36,843 nt of DNA. Origin: Prevotellaceae bacterium UBA1716. Lineage in GTDB: Bacteria > Bacteroidota > Bacteroidia > Bacteroidales > Bacteroidaceae. Both the position numbers and the translations under genes were made by a program. Within the stretch, counting starts at the first letter, position 1. The number at the start of each line of letters is the position of its first letter. This document shows, one piece after another, positions 1-7,097 of the stretch. A model generated the notes under the pieces. The model saw only the letters and a program-made list of their open reading frames with translations, made no database searches and had not been told where the DNA came from. The stretch is from NCBI GenBank assembly GCA_002317225.1, contig DCIW01000041.1, forward strand, positions 4,288-41,130, written 5' to 3'.

Positions 1-389
1 GAAGCAACATTCTGCTTCTGGAGCATCTTGAGGAAATCCTCAAAATCGCCCTTATCTAGCATCTTCATCGTAAGACCATAGCAGCGGTTTGGAGTCTGGA
101 ATATATAAATAGGTGAACGGAAATCGATACCCATATCCTGAGGCGATTCCATATACTTCTCCACCTGTTTTCCTGCTTTTCCATCAAAAATTGCTCCCAT
201 GTACTGCTTTATCATTCCCGAAACAGACGAGTTGGCAAAATCGCTCTTTTCAGCAATACTTGCCATATCAACCGACGCAACAAAAGGAGAATTGACAGGA
301 ATAACATTACGATAACCATCACCCTTCGAACATGATGCGAGGGCAAGAACCGCAACGAGTACTAATATTAATGATTTGATTGCTTTCAT
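1..389 (-). CDS. DUF4836-like lipoprotein (N-terminal part)
   Basis: The gene reads leftward from an ATG at 389 and runs off the left edge, so only about 129 N-terminal residues are visible. The protein starts with a lipoprotein signal peptide (basic start, hydrophobic core, then lipobox LASC), so it is probably an envelope lipoprotein. The mature start, with V-I-P followed by a V-D-M-A-S-I-A-E segment, resembles the DUF4836 family of Bacteroidales lipoproteins, whose function is unknown. It lies 7 bp downstream of rsmE on the same strand. The signal peptide is clear; the family call is by resemblance only. Confidence 0.6.
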   Translation of the reverse strand, partial: MKAIKSLILVLVAVLALASCSKGDGYRNVIPVNSPFVASVDMASIAEKSDFANSSVSGMIKQYMGAIFDGKAGKQVEKYMESPQDMGIDFRSPIYIFQTPNRCYGLTMKMLDKGDFEDFLKMLQKQNVA

Positions 390-396
390 ATTTCTA

Positions 397-1155
397 TTAA
401 TTAAAAAGATTCATCAAATGAACTGCAACGAGTCCTGCAGTTTCTGTACGCAAACGACTTTCACCAAGACTTACGCTCTGAAAACCATTCGCTTCAGCAT
501 ATTTAACCTCATCGATAGAGAAATCTCCTTCGGGACCTACCATCACAAGATTATCCTCACCTTTTACGAGGCAATCCTTCAAGAGTTTCTTTTCACCGAG
601 TTCTGGTTCATCGTAGCAATGGCAGATGAACTTGTGAAGAGGCTTATCCCCTCGTCCGCTGTCCGTTGTCCGTTGTCCGTTGTCTGTTGTCATATCCACA
701 AACTTTCTGAAGTCAGTCATCTCATTGAGGATAGGTTTCCAAGCCTTACGACTCTGCTTTGTGGCAGAAATAAGTATTTTGTCAATGCGTTCGTTCTTGA
801 TGACTGTTCTTTCGGAGAACTTACAACGAAGGAATGTGAGTTCATCAAAACCAATCTCTGTTGCCTTCTCGCAAGTCCACTCAGTACGGTCCATATTCTT
901 GGTTGGAGCCATTGCGAGGTGCAGATGACCGGGCCACTGTCGTTTTTGGGGCAAAGCCTCCACTATATTATAAAGGCAGCGTTTCTTTGTCGCCTCTGCC
1001 ACTTCTGCACGATAGAATGTGCCTTCACCATCCATCAGCATCATCTCATCGCCCATCTGCATTCGGAGCACACGGACTGCATGCTGAGCTTCTTCTTCGG
1101 GAAGTTCATGCTCGTTGGAGGCATTAGGGACGTAGAAATAGCGGACTTCTTTCAT
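397..1155 (-). CDS. rsmE: 16S rRNA (uracil1498-N3)-methyltransferase RsmE
   Basis: RsmE methylates N3 of U1498 in the 16S rRNA decoding region using S-adenosylmethionine. The C-terminal trefoil-knot motifs are visible: V-G-P-E-G-D-F near residue 205, then L-G-E-S-R-L-R-T-E-T-A at the end. The N-terminal PUA-like part (F-Y-V-P, then E-E-A-Q-H-A-V-R-V-L-R) is intact. I start at the ATG at 1155 (M-K-E-V-R-Y-F-Y-V-P, 252 residues) because the open frame upstream comes only from a repeat. An unusual T-T-D-N-G-Q-R-type stretch in the middle is encoded by five tandem 7-bp repeats. The gene follows map and tsaD, probably in one transcription unit. Confidence 0.93.
   Translation of the reverse strand: MKEVRYFYVPNASNEHELPEEEAQHAVRVLRMQMGDEMMLMDGEGTFYRAEVAEATKKRCLYNIVEALPQKRQWPGHLHLAMAPTKNMDRTEWTCEKATEIGFDELTFLRCKFSERTVIKNERIDKILISATKQSRKAWKPILNEMTDFRKFVDMTTDNGQRTTDSGRGDKPLHKFICHCYDEPELGEKKLLKDCLVKGEDNLVMVGPEGDFSIDEVKYAEANGFQSVSLGESRLRTETAGLVAVHLMNLFN
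654..690. repeat. Heptamer tandem repeat inside rsmE
   Basis: Five consecutive 7-bp units (GTCCGCT, three GTCCGTT, GTCTGTT on the plus strand) lie in the rsmE coding sequence. Because 7 is not a multiple of 3, the unit is read in all three frames and gives a Thr/Asp/Asn/Gly/Gln/Arg-rich loop. The frame stays open. Confidence 0.9.
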
Positions 1156-1202
1156 TGGACAAAATAAATTTTGTTGGTAAAAACACTTTATATTGAGCGT
1201 AA

Positions 1203-1290
1203 GCTGGTTTGTTATTGAGAATTGGCTGGTTTGTAATTGAGCATTGGTTGGTTTGTATTTGAGCATTGGCTGGTTTGTATACGAGCGTAG
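1203..1290. repeat. 22-bp tandem repeat at the tsaD end
   Basis: Four units with an exact 22-bp period begin at 1203, 1225, 1247 and 1269, with plus-strand core GCTGGTTTGTATTTGAGCAT. The array covers the 3' end of tsaD and the DNA before rsmE. It supplies the last codons and the stop of tsaD. Confidence 0.88.
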
Positions 1291-2282
1291 GCAGGAAGGT
1301 CAATGCTGGCAAAGTCACCATCCAAATACTTGAAATAGCCTGTGATGCCAATCATCGCTGCATTATCTGTCGTGTAAGAGAACTTAGGGATGAAAATCTT
1401 CCAACCATATCTCTTCGCATGATCACGAAAAGCATTGCGGAGACCATTATTTGCACTCACACCACCAGCTACTGCAACCTGCTTGATACCCGTATCCTTT
1501 ACAGCCTTGCGAAGCTTCTTCATCAAGATGTCAACGATAGTCTTCTCAAGCGAAGCAGCCAAGTCTTCCTTGTGATGCTCTATGAAATCAGGGTCGTCCT
1601 TTATCCAATCACGAAGATTATAGAGGAACGAAGTCTTGAGTCCCGAGAAAGAATAATCGTAGCCTTGGATATTTGGTTTGGCAAACTGATAAGCATCAGG
1701 ATTGCCTTGACGTGCCAACTTATCGATGATTGGACCGCCAGGATAACCCAAGCCCATCACCTTCGAACATTTGTCTATCGCCTCACCTGCAGCATCATCA
1801 ATGGTCTGACCCAGAATTTCCATATCCTTATAAGAATTGACTTTCACAATCTGACTATTGCCTCCACTAACAAGGAGACAAAGGTATGGGAACTTTGGCT
1901 GGTCATTATCCTCCTCACTTTCGCGAATGAAATGAGCAAGCACATGACCATGAAGGTGGTTCACATCAATCATTGGAATACCAAGACTGCGAGCCATCCC
2001 CTTTGCAAAACTAACACCTACGAGAAGTGAACCCATAAGCCCCGGCCCACGAGTAAAAGCGATTGCGTTCAAATCTTCCTTTGTGATGCCTGCCCTCTTG
2101 ATTGCAGCATCCACTACAGGAACTATATTTTGCTGATGAGCACGACTTGCAAGTTCTGGCACAACACCACCATATTCCTCATGAACCGCCTGCGATGCAG
2201 TAACATTGCTCAAGAGGATTCCATCTCTCAAGACTGCTGCACTGGTGTCATCACATGAACTTTCTATTGCTAAAATGTACAT
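1212..2282 (-). CDS. tsaD: tRNA N6-adenosine threonylcarbamoyltransferase TsaD
   Basis: TsaD transfers the threonylcarbamoyl group to A37 of tRNAs that read ANN codons, working with TsaB and TsaE in the cytoplasm. The ASKHA-type fold is clear: start I-L-A-I-E-S-S-C-D-D-T, metal-binding H109 and H113 in H-L-H-G-H, the S-G-G-N segment near 139-142, and D306 in T-T-D-N-A-A-M. The normal protein end is close to residue 334 (A-Y-A-R); the last ~22 residues (Q-T-S-Q-C to the stop) are translated from the 22-bp repeat array and are probably not part of the fold. The start ATG at 2282 lies 3 bp after the map stop, so the genes are likely co-transcribed. Confidence 0.95.
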   Translation of the reverse strand: MYILAIESSCDDTSAAVLRDGILLSNVTASQAVHEEYGGVVPELASRAHQQNIVPVVDAAIKRAGITKEDLNAIAFTRGPGLMGSLLVGVSFAKGMARSLGIPMIDVNHLHGHVLAHFIRESEEDNDQPKFPYLCLLVSGGNSQIVKVNSYKDMEILGQTIDDAAGEAIDKCSKVMGLGYPGGPIIDKLARQGNPDAYQFAKPNIQGYDYSFSGLKTSFLYNLRDWIKDDPDFIEHHKEDLAASLEKTIVDILMKKLRKAVKDTGIKQVAVAGGVSANNGLRNAFRDHAKRYGWKIFIPKFSYTTDNAAMIGITGYFKYLDGDFASIDLPAYARIQTSQCSNTNQPMLNYKPANSQ

Positions 2283-2285
2283 AGA

Positions 2286-3149
2286 TTAATATGTTAAGAT
2301 CTCCAATCCTTCTTCTGTCATCAAATAAGTATGTTCCCACTGAGCACTTGGTTCCTCATCTTCGGTAACGACAGTCCATTCGTCTTCGCTGTCAACAAAG
2401 ACTTCCCATGTACCCATATTAATCATTGGTTCGATAGTGAACACCATACCCGGAACAAGGAGCATACCTTCGCCCTTCTTACCTACATGGAACATCTCTG
2501 GATCTTCGTGAAACTCGCATCCCACACCATGACCACAAAGGTCGCGAACTACTTTGAACCCATTCTTGTGAGCATGCTTAGTGATAGCAGCGGCAGAATC
2601 ACCAACAAACGAATAAGGTTTGCAAGCTTCAGCACCTATCTCCATACATTCCTTAGCCACCTGAACAAGCTTTTCCTTTTCAGGAGTAGTCTTGCCGATG
2701 ATGAACATACGACTTGCATCTGCATAATAGCCATCAAGGATAGTTGTACAATCCACATTGATGATATCACCTTCTTCAAGAATCTCATCCTCATCTGGAA
2801 TACCATGACAAACCACCTCATTCACACTCGTGCAACAGCTCTTTGGGAATCCCTCATAGTTGAGAGGAGCAGGAATACCACCACTCTTTGTTGTGAAATC
2901 AAACACCAACTTATCAATCTCGAGGGTTGACATTCCCTCATGTATCTTTTCTGCAACAAGGTCGAGCACAGCAGTATTAAGCACACCAGCCTTGCGAATT
3001 CCTTCTATCTGTTCTGGAGTCTTAATCAATTTTCGTGTAGGCACAAGGTAGCCCTTGTTCTGCCAAAAGAGAATCTTCTTGTCCATCTCTGTGAGGGGCT
3101 GACCGCTCTTCACGAACCAATTCTTTGGGTTTTTATGAAATTTCACCAT
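2286..3149 (-). CDS. map: Methionine aminopeptidase type I
   Basis: This enzyme removes the initiator methionine from nascent proteins. All expected active-site residues of the pita-bread fold are present: H115 (V-C-H-G), metal ligands D133 (N-V-D), D144 (Y-A-D-A-S), H207 (G-H-G-V-G), E240 (T-I-E-P) and E272 (Q-W-E-H-T). The 287-residue length includes an N-terminal extension of about 40 residues before the catalytic domain, which seems usual for the Bacteroidetes form. It is the first gene of the leftward map-tsaD-rsmE unit and has a -7 box at 3170-3177. Confidence 0.96.
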   Translation of the reverse strand: MVKFHKNPKNWFVKSGQPLTEMDKKILFWQNKGYLVPTRKLIKTPEQIEGIRKAGVLNTAVLDLVAEKIHEGMSTLEIDKLVFDFTTKSGGIPAPLNYEGFPKSCCTSVNEVVCHGIPDEDEILEEGDIINVDCTTILDGYYADASRMFIIGKTTPEKEKLVQVAKECMEIGAEACKPYSFVGDSAAAITKHAHKNGFKVVRDLCGHGVGCEFHEDPEMFHVGKKGEGMLLVPGMVFTIEPMINMGTWEVFVDSEDEWTVVTEDEEPSAQWEHTYLMTEEGLEILTY

Positions 3150-3169
3150 AATAATTATTAAATTTGATG

Positions 3170-3228
3170 CAAAGGTACAAATAATTCCTAATTCCTAATT
3201 CCTAATTCCTAATTATTTAATACCTTTG
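3170..3228. promoter_or_regulatory. Divergent promoter pair for map and lipoprotein gene
   Basis: A leftward Bacteroidetes -7 box TACCTTTG (plus strand CAAAGGTA, 3170-3177) serves map, and a rightward TACCTTTG (3221-3228) serves the lipoprotein gene. Exactly 43 bp separate them, filled by four ATTCCTA heptamers (3184-3211). No clear TTG -33 element is visible for either promoter. The spacing and layout match those at 20609-20667. Confidence 0.7.
3184..3211. repeat. Four perfect ATTCCTA heptamers
   Basis: The 7-bp unit ATTCCTA is repeated four times without interruption, followed by a partial unit, and lies exactly where the -33 regions of both divergent promoters would fall. Confidence 0.9.
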
Positions 3229-3270
3229 CACATATTTAATACAAATAAACAAAAACTCACTAAAAATAGC

Positions 3271-3867
3271 ATGAAAACATTTCAAATACTATCGTTCACA
3301 GCCCTCGCATTGCTTGCGGTGTCATGCGGCAACAAACAGCAGGAAACAGAGCAGACTGACGAGCGATTCGTGGAACAGGTAGACGAGAAGACAGGTGTGG
3401 CAAGTCTCAACGCCTATTCGGACAGCGATACCATTACCATCAAGGGCACACAGTACCGTTATTCGTTCAAGTTCCAACCTATCGACTCCCTCCAGCACAT
3501 CACCTACGCATCGGGTGTCGAATACAAGGACAACGGTGTTCATCTCATTATCGAGAAGGACGGGGAGACTGTAATCGAGAAGAACTTCACAAAAGGTTCG
3601 TTTAAGAGCTACATCCCAGAAAAACTCTTCCAGACAAGCGGACTTATCGGTTTCACATACAATATCGACCGCCGTTTGAGCAACAAGTTCGATGCCTTCT
3701 ATTTCATTGCCACCGTCGGTAATCTTGACGACGCTGAAGAGATAGCCTACCCTCTCGAAATCCGCTTAGACCACGAAGGTGGAATGGCAATCAGCAAGTA
3801 TGAAGAACTCGAAACCGAACCACTTCGTAAAGGTCTCACTGTTGATCCTGACGAAGATGGGGTTTAA
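3271..3867 (+). CDS. DUF4738-like lipoprotein
   Basis: A 198-residue protein of unknown function. It starts with a lipoprotein signal peptide ending in lipobox A-V-S-C (Cys near residue 19) followed by a polar Q/E-rich linker, so it is probably anchored to an envelope membrane. The rest (D-T-I-T-I-K-G-T-Q-Y-R-Y, then F-K-S-Y-I-P-E) resembles the DUF4738 family of Bacteroidales lipoproteins. I start at the ATG at 3271, since the upstream open frame lacks signal-peptide character. It is a single gene, transcribed from the 3221-3228 promoter and ended by the strong hairpin at 3896-3926. Confidence 0.7.
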   Translation: MKTFQILSFTALALLAVSCGNKQQETEQTDERFVEQVDEKTGVASLNAYSDSDTITIKGTQYRYSFKFQPIDSLQHITYASGVEYKDNGVHLIIEKDGETVIEKNFTKGSFKSYIPEKLFQTSGLIGFTYNIDRRLSNKFDAFYFIATVGNLDDAEEIAYPLEIRLDHEGGMAISKYEELETEPLRKGLTVDPDEDGV

Positions 3868-3886
3868 TGCAATAAGTTTAAGGATA

Positions 3887-3933
3887 TAAAAAAAAGGGGT
3901 GAAGAACTTGGTAGGTTCTTCACTCCTTTTTTT
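3887..3933. terminator. Bidirectional intrinsic terminator
   Basis: An 11-bp stem with one mismatch (GGGGTGAAGAA at 3896-3906, TTCTTCACTCC at 3916-3926) is flanked by an A-run on the left and a T-run on the right. It can stop transcription from both convergent neighbours and touches the stop codon of the leftward small gene. Confidence 0.9.
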
Positions 3934-4192
3934 ATTTTTTCTTGAAAGCGTTCATGAATCGATTCACAATCCTTGCTGCATTCCATGCCGTTAGGCCATA
4001 ACCGAAAAAGCGCATGTACTTGTTCGAAGAATTCATATAAGGCGAGGCTGGCAGAAGAGTCTGCTTAACGCCTGCCTGCACTACCTTCAGTTGCTTGCGG
4101 ATATGCTTGCCCAGTCTGCGCTTGTCACGTCTAAGTTCTTCAAGCGATCCGTACGACTCGAAAGGTTCACCAAACATAGGTTGCATCTTCAT
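3932..4192 (-). CDS. Small conserved-type protein, third gene of YtxH/holin-like operon
   Basis: An 86-residue protein with no domain that I recognise. It has a basic centre (R-R-D-K-R-R-L-G-K-H-I-R-K-Q-L-K) and a C-terminal G-Y-G-L-T-A-W-N-A-A-R segment. Its ATG overlaps the stop of the preceding holin-like gene by 4 bp, which indicates translational coupling. The order YtxH-like, YqjE-like, small basic protein parallels the proteobacterial yqjD-yqjE-yqjK operon, so it could be a positional counterpart of YqjK. That is inference from context only. Confidence 0.75.
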   Translation of the reverse strand: MKMQPMFGEPFESYGSLEELRRDKRRLGKHIRKQLKVVQAGVKQTLLPASPYMNSSNKYMRFFGYGLTAWNAARIVNRFMNAFKKK

Positions 4193-4566
4193 ACCGTCGC
4201 ACCTCCTTCCTCCTCATCATCAAGAGCGATTTCAATGTCATCACCCGCAATCATGGGTTCGTTAAGAATACTTTCAGAGAGCGAACGAACAACCTTGTTC
4301 TCAACCCAAGTCTTCCTGTTAGCCCAGAAAACACATATAGCTAACACAAGCACAAGACCCACAATCAAGTATGCAAGGGCAGAATTGCCGATCATAAGCG
4401 AAATTGCTTCTACAAGAGCGGTACTCAAGAAGAATATCGCACTTGTCCCAAGAGCAAACACCACCCCAGCCACTATCAAGCAGGTAGTGACCACAGACAG
4501 CTTATCCACGGTTTCCATCCGCAGATAACGCTCCAACTGGACAAGCAATTTAGAACTTACTTTCAT
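4189..4566 (-). CDS. Phage-holin-like (YqjE-type) membrane protein
   Basis: A 125-residue protein with two hydrophobic hairpin segments (about residues 27-50 and 62-85) separated by a short polar turn, after an amphipathic start. This matches the Actinobacteriophage-holin/YqjE-like superfamily of small inner-membrane proteins. A very acidic C-terminus (E-I-A-L-D-D-E-E-E-G-G) faces the cytoplasm or periplasm. The start overlaps the ytxH-like stop by one base (TAATG) and the end overlaps the next gene by 4 bp, so the three genes form a tight operon. Despite the family name there is no phage context here; a role at the membrane during stress or stationary phase is inferred from E. coli YqjE. Confidence 0.78.
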   Translation of the reverse strand: MKVSSKLLVQLERYLRMETVDKLSVVTTCLIVAGVVFALGTSAIFFLSTALVEAISLMIGNSALAYLIVGLVLVLAICVFWANRKTWVENKVVRSLSESILNEPMIAGDDIEIALDDEEEGGATV

Positions 4567-4814
4567 TATTCAACGTCGAAGTCAAGCTCTTCAGAAGGAA
4601 TGATGTCGCCACCCTTCTTACCGATATTCTTGAGATCCTCAACGAACTTGTTGAAGTCTTCCTTTGAAAGCTTGATACCTCTCTTGTCGAGAGCTTCCTT
4701 AATCTTCTTTCTCTGATCCTCACCCTTTTCAGGAGCCAAGAGGAGACCTGCTGCTGCGCCAATGAGAGCGCCGCCTACGAATGCTACTGCTGTAGCCAAA
4801 CCGTTATTTGCCAT
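4566..4814 (-). CDS. YtxH-domain protein
   Basis: An 82-residue protein with one glycine/alanine-rich membrane segment (about 7-27: V-A-F-V-G-G-A-L-I-G-A-A-A-G-L-L) followed directly by L-A-P-E-K-G-E and a charged helix, the usual YtxH-like layout. Homologues are small stress-associated membrane proteins of unknown mechanism. It is the first gene of the leftward operon and has a good Bacteroidetes promoter 67 bp upstream. Confidence 0.85.
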   Translation of the reverse strand: MANNGLATAVAFVGGALIGAAAGLLLAPEKGEDQRKKIKEALDKRGIKLSKEDFNKFVEDLKNIGKKGGDIIPSEELDFDVE

Positions 4815-4880
4815 AATACCTTATTATTTTAAAGTGTTAATAAATAGTCGTTGTTTTGTCAACTGATCGTTATTTGGCGT

Positions 4881-4910
4881 CAAAATTACGACTTTCTATC
4901 GTAAAAACAA
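4881..4910 (-). promoter_or_regulatory. Promoter of the YtxH operon
   Basis: Read leftward, TTG (4908-4910) is followed after 19 bp by TAATTTTG (4881-4888). This fits the Bacteroidetes -33/-7 consensus TTG-N19-21-TAnnTTTG. Confidence 0.7.
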
Positions 4911-4949
4911 TAAAAAACACAAGGATTAACATTTTTTTACACAAAACTC

Positions 4950-4980
4950 TTGTTCAGTCCATAAAAACTCTTTACCTTTG
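4950..4980 (+). promoter_or_regulatory. Promoter of the HU-like gene
   Basis: TTG at 4950-4952, a 20-bp spacer, then TACCTTTG at 4973-4980: a close match to the Bacteroidetes primary-sigma promoter. The leader to the ATG at 5091 is about 105 nt long and A-rich, with two copies of a TGTAGARCAA-like motif. Confidence 0.75.
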
Positions 4981-5090
4981 CAGTAGACCTTTTCAAAATA
5001 ACCTCTACAAGTTAATAAAATTAGATGTAGAGCAAAAGAAAAAAAGGTGTAGAACAATAAAACTAAAGTAGTAAACATTCTTAAAACTAT

Positions 5091-5477
5091 ATGAGCATAC
5101 CCTACCGTCTGACCCCGATGAAAGACAACATCAGCAAAGCGCCGAAGAAAGGCTACTATGCCCAGGTTGTAACCAAAGGGACCGTCGATACCACCAGCCT
5201 CTGCCACATCATTTCAAGTGGATGCACGCTGACCGTTGCCGACCTCCGAGCAGCGATAGAAGCACTCTCATCAAGCATTGCCGACTGCCTCATGGATGGC
5301 TATAACGTCAACATCGACGGCCTCGGAACCTTCAGCGTTTCTGCCGAATCGAGAGTCGTTGATTCCGAAGAAGATCTCCGTGCACCATCAGTCAGCGTGA
5401 AGAATGTCAACTACCGAGCAGCAGTAAGCCTCAAGAAGGCTGTCAAAAACTCAAGTTTCGAACGCGTAAAGAAATAA
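5091..5477 (+). CDS. HU-family DNA-binding protein (HU-HIG type)
   Basis: A 128-residue protein of the Bacteroidetes HU-like group. The start (I-P-Y-R-L-T-P-M-K-D-N, then K-G-Y-Y-A-Q-V-V) is typical of the HU domains found in the HU-HIG family, and the central G-Y-N-V-N-I-D-G-L-G-T-F-S-V motif is the HU beta-arm base. The C-terminus is lysine-rich. It probably binds DNA without sequence specificity as a nucleoid or regulatory protein. It is followed by the SPOR lipoprotein on the same strand after 40 bp. Confidence 0.85.
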   Translation: MSIPYRLTPMKDNISKAPKKGYYAQVVTKGTVDTTSLCHIISSGCTLTVADLRAAIEALSSSIADCLMDGYNVNIDGLGTFSVSAESRVVDSEEDLRAPSVSVKNVNYRAAVSLKKAVKNSSFERVKK

Positions 5478-5517
5478 AGGTATTTCATTCAAAATTACAT
5501 AACAACTAGAAATTATT

Positions 5518-5988
5518 ATGAAGAAAAATCTCATGTTGGGCCTCGCCCTCGTAACAGCACTCGCCTTTGTATCATGTAAGTCTAGCGAAAGCTCATACAA
5601 GAAAGCATACGAAAAGGCAAAGCAGCAGGAACAGATGCAGACTGTAACTACTCCACAGCAGACAACAACTGTTACTCCTACTCAAACTACAACTACTACA
5701 CAGAATACAGACGCTTCAAATCTCCGTTCTGAGCGTTTCAACGTAATCGGTGGTGGTTCTCTCAAGGCATTCAACGTAGTTTGTGGTTCATTCGGCAGCC
5801 TCCAGAATGCACAAAATCTTCGCAACACACTCGTTAACAAGGGTTACAATGCTCAGATTGCACAGAACGAGAACGGCATGTACCGTGTTGTTGCAGCTTC
5901 TTTCGACGACCGTAACGCTGCAGTAAGTTCACGCGACCAGCTTCGCAACACTTACCCAGACGCATGGCTCCTCTATCGCACATACTAA
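5518..5988 (+). CDS. SPOR-domain lipoprotein
   Basis: A 156-residue protein with a lipoprotein signal peptide (lipobox F-V-S-C, Cys about residue 20), a Thr/Gln-rich linker (about 40-65) and a C-terminal SPOR domain (about 80-156: F-N-V-V-C-G-S-F, N-A-Q-N-L-R-N-T-L, Y-R-V-V-A-A-S-F). SPOR domains bind peptidoglycan stripped of stem peptides at the division site, so a septal or cell-wall role is likely. A terminator follows at 6100-6137. Confidence 0.9.
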   Translation: MKKNLMLGLALVTALAFVSCKSSESSYKKAYEKAKQQEQMQTVTTPQQTTTVTPTQTTTTTQNTDASNLRSERFNVIGGGSLKAFNVVCGSFGSLQNAQNLRNTLVNKGYNAQIAQNENGMYRVVAASFDDRNAAVSSRDQLRNTYPDAWLLYRTY

Positions 5989-6099
5989 TAACTCCATATT
6001 TCAATAGTACGTTTATTAATTACCACTATAATTAGAATTAATAATCTACAAACAAACATTTCTTTTTGGTAAAGGTGAGAATATACATGTAAGAATTCG

Positions 6100-6137
6100 G
6101 CGACTATCTGCTGTGAAGCACATAGTCGCTATTTTTA
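6100..6137 (+). terminator. Terminator after SPOR gene
   Basis: GCGACTAT (6100-6107) pairs with ATAGTCGC (6122-6129), with an inner TGCT/AGCA stem across a C-C mismatch and a GTGA loop, followed by TATTTTTA. Confidence 0.85.
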
Positions 6138-6205
6138 AAGAAATTGTAATGTTCAAACATCCTCCCCAACACTTTTGAACATTAACTCTCAATACACAAA
6201 TAAAT

Positions 6206-6279
6206 CGGGGTGTGGCGCAGTTGGTTAGCGTACGCGTCTGGGGGGCGTGTGGTCGGCAGTTCGAGTCTGCTCACCCCGA
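6206..6279 (+). tRNA. tRNA-Pro (anticodon GGG)
   Basis: A full cloverleaf can be folded by eye: acceptor CGGGGTG/CACCCCG (6206-6212 with 6272-6278), D-stem GCGC/GCGT, anticodon stem CGCGT/GCGTG with loop CTGGGGG and anticodon GGG at 6240-6242, T-arm GGCAG-TTCGAGT-CTGCT, discriminator A at 6279. CCA is not encoded. The 3' end is the attachment site of the element to the right, and the gene stays intact after integration. Confidence 0.95.
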
Positions 6280-6281
6280 CT
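6266..6281 (+). other. attL of integrated element
   Basis: The 16-bp core TCTGCTCACCCCGACT covers the end of the tRNA T-loop, the T-stem, the acceptor 3' strand and two bases beyond. An identical copy lies at 11690-11705. Confidence 0.9.
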
Positions 6282-6384
6282 TATACATATTATGTAATAC
6301 TGATTATCAATGACTTGCATTTTGCATCGGTCATTTTATTACACCATTATTACGCAATCTCCCTCAAACTTTACTTTTAGGCAT

Positions 6385-6419
6385 AAAAAGGGTGTGCTAA
6401 CCTCACAGCTAACACACCC
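6385..6419 (-). terminator. Terminator at left end of element
   Basis: Leftward transcripts form a stem of GGGTGTG/CACACCC (6390-6396 with 6413-6419) followed by TTTTT (6385-6389). It ends the rusA/217-residue gene unit before the tRNA. Confidence 0.85.
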
Positions 6420-6443
6420 AAACAAGTCAAAACGACAAATAAC

Positions 6444-7097
6444 CTATACCTCGTTTGCCTTGTCCATTATATACATGGCAAGTCTTATCTTTTCCTCTTG
6501 TGGGATTTCAACATTCACATACCTCTCTGCTCTTGCTTCTTGTATGTTGATGGTTGTTTCATCCTCTCCTAATATCTTACGCAATGTTTCGATCTTTTTA
6601 GGTGTTGGGAAATCTATACAGTCATCAATAAACTTTCTTGCTATGGCTTCCAGTTTTGACAATACCACCTCCACCTCATTGCCTTGCTCATCAACTATCA
6701 AATAAACCTCATCCTCTTTCAGGATGTCGTTTGTAACCTCTCGCATAGTCCGCTTTGCTTTCTTTCGTTCAACACCTTTGCGTGAACTACGCATTTGCTC
6801 TTCCTTGCTTTTCCACCCTCCCCTCTTCAGGTTGGCAAGCGAATGAGGGTGTTTGCCTACCTTGTACTTTACTTTATTCTCTTCCATATTGTACTTAAAT
6901 TGATTATTCAATGGTTGCCGATGGTTTCCACCGAAAAGATTATTATCTCCTTGAAATACCGCAAACATCTCTTCTTGCTCCTCTAATGATGGCAAAGCCT
7001 CATCATAAGGCATAGGTTCTTCCAAACCATCAAAGCAAAGAAATGTGTCATCCAGCACCCCATCAAAACAAACTTGGTTGCGTTTCTTTAATGCCAT
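6444..7097 (-). CDS. Unknown element protein with small-terminase-like motif
   Basis: A 217-residue protein that I cannot place firmly. After an acidic N-terminus there is a segment at about residues 83-115 (H-P-H-S-L-A-N-L-K-R-G-G-W, then S-R-K-G-V-E-R-K-K-A-K-R-T-M-R-E). It resembles the basic H-P-N-S-L-x-N-L-x-P start of phage proteins often found near or as terminase small subunits. A helical C-terminus follows, ending K-I-R-L-A-M-Y-I-M-D-K-A-N-E-V. It overlaps rusA by 35 bp, so the two are co-expressed, and it is the last gene before the element's left terminator. A DNA-packaging role is inference only. Confidence 0.7.
   Translation of the reverse strand: MALKKRNQVCFDGVLDDTFLCFDGLEEPMPYDEALPSLEEQEEMFAVFQGDNNLFGGNHRQPLNNQFKYNMEENKVKYKVGKHPHSLANLKRGGWKSKEEQMRSSRKGVERKKAKRTMREVTNDILKEDEVYLIVDEQGNEVEVVLSKLEAIARKFIDDCIDFPTPKKIETLRKILGEDETTINIQEARAERYVNVEIPQEEKIRLAMYIMDKANEV

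Noticed and set aside
376..1167. 263-residue rightward open frame
   Set aside because: It lies wholly antisense to rsmE, whose protein shows conserved motifs; the rightward translation is Cys/Ser/Phe-rich and matches no family.
1266..2030. 254-residue rightward open frame
   Set aside because: Antisense to tsaD with its intact catalytic motifs; a shadow.
4189..4566. Prophage, because of the holin-like protein
   Set aside because: Only the fold is shared; the YtxH/YqjE-type operon is a chromosomal membrane operon and no other phage gene is nearby.
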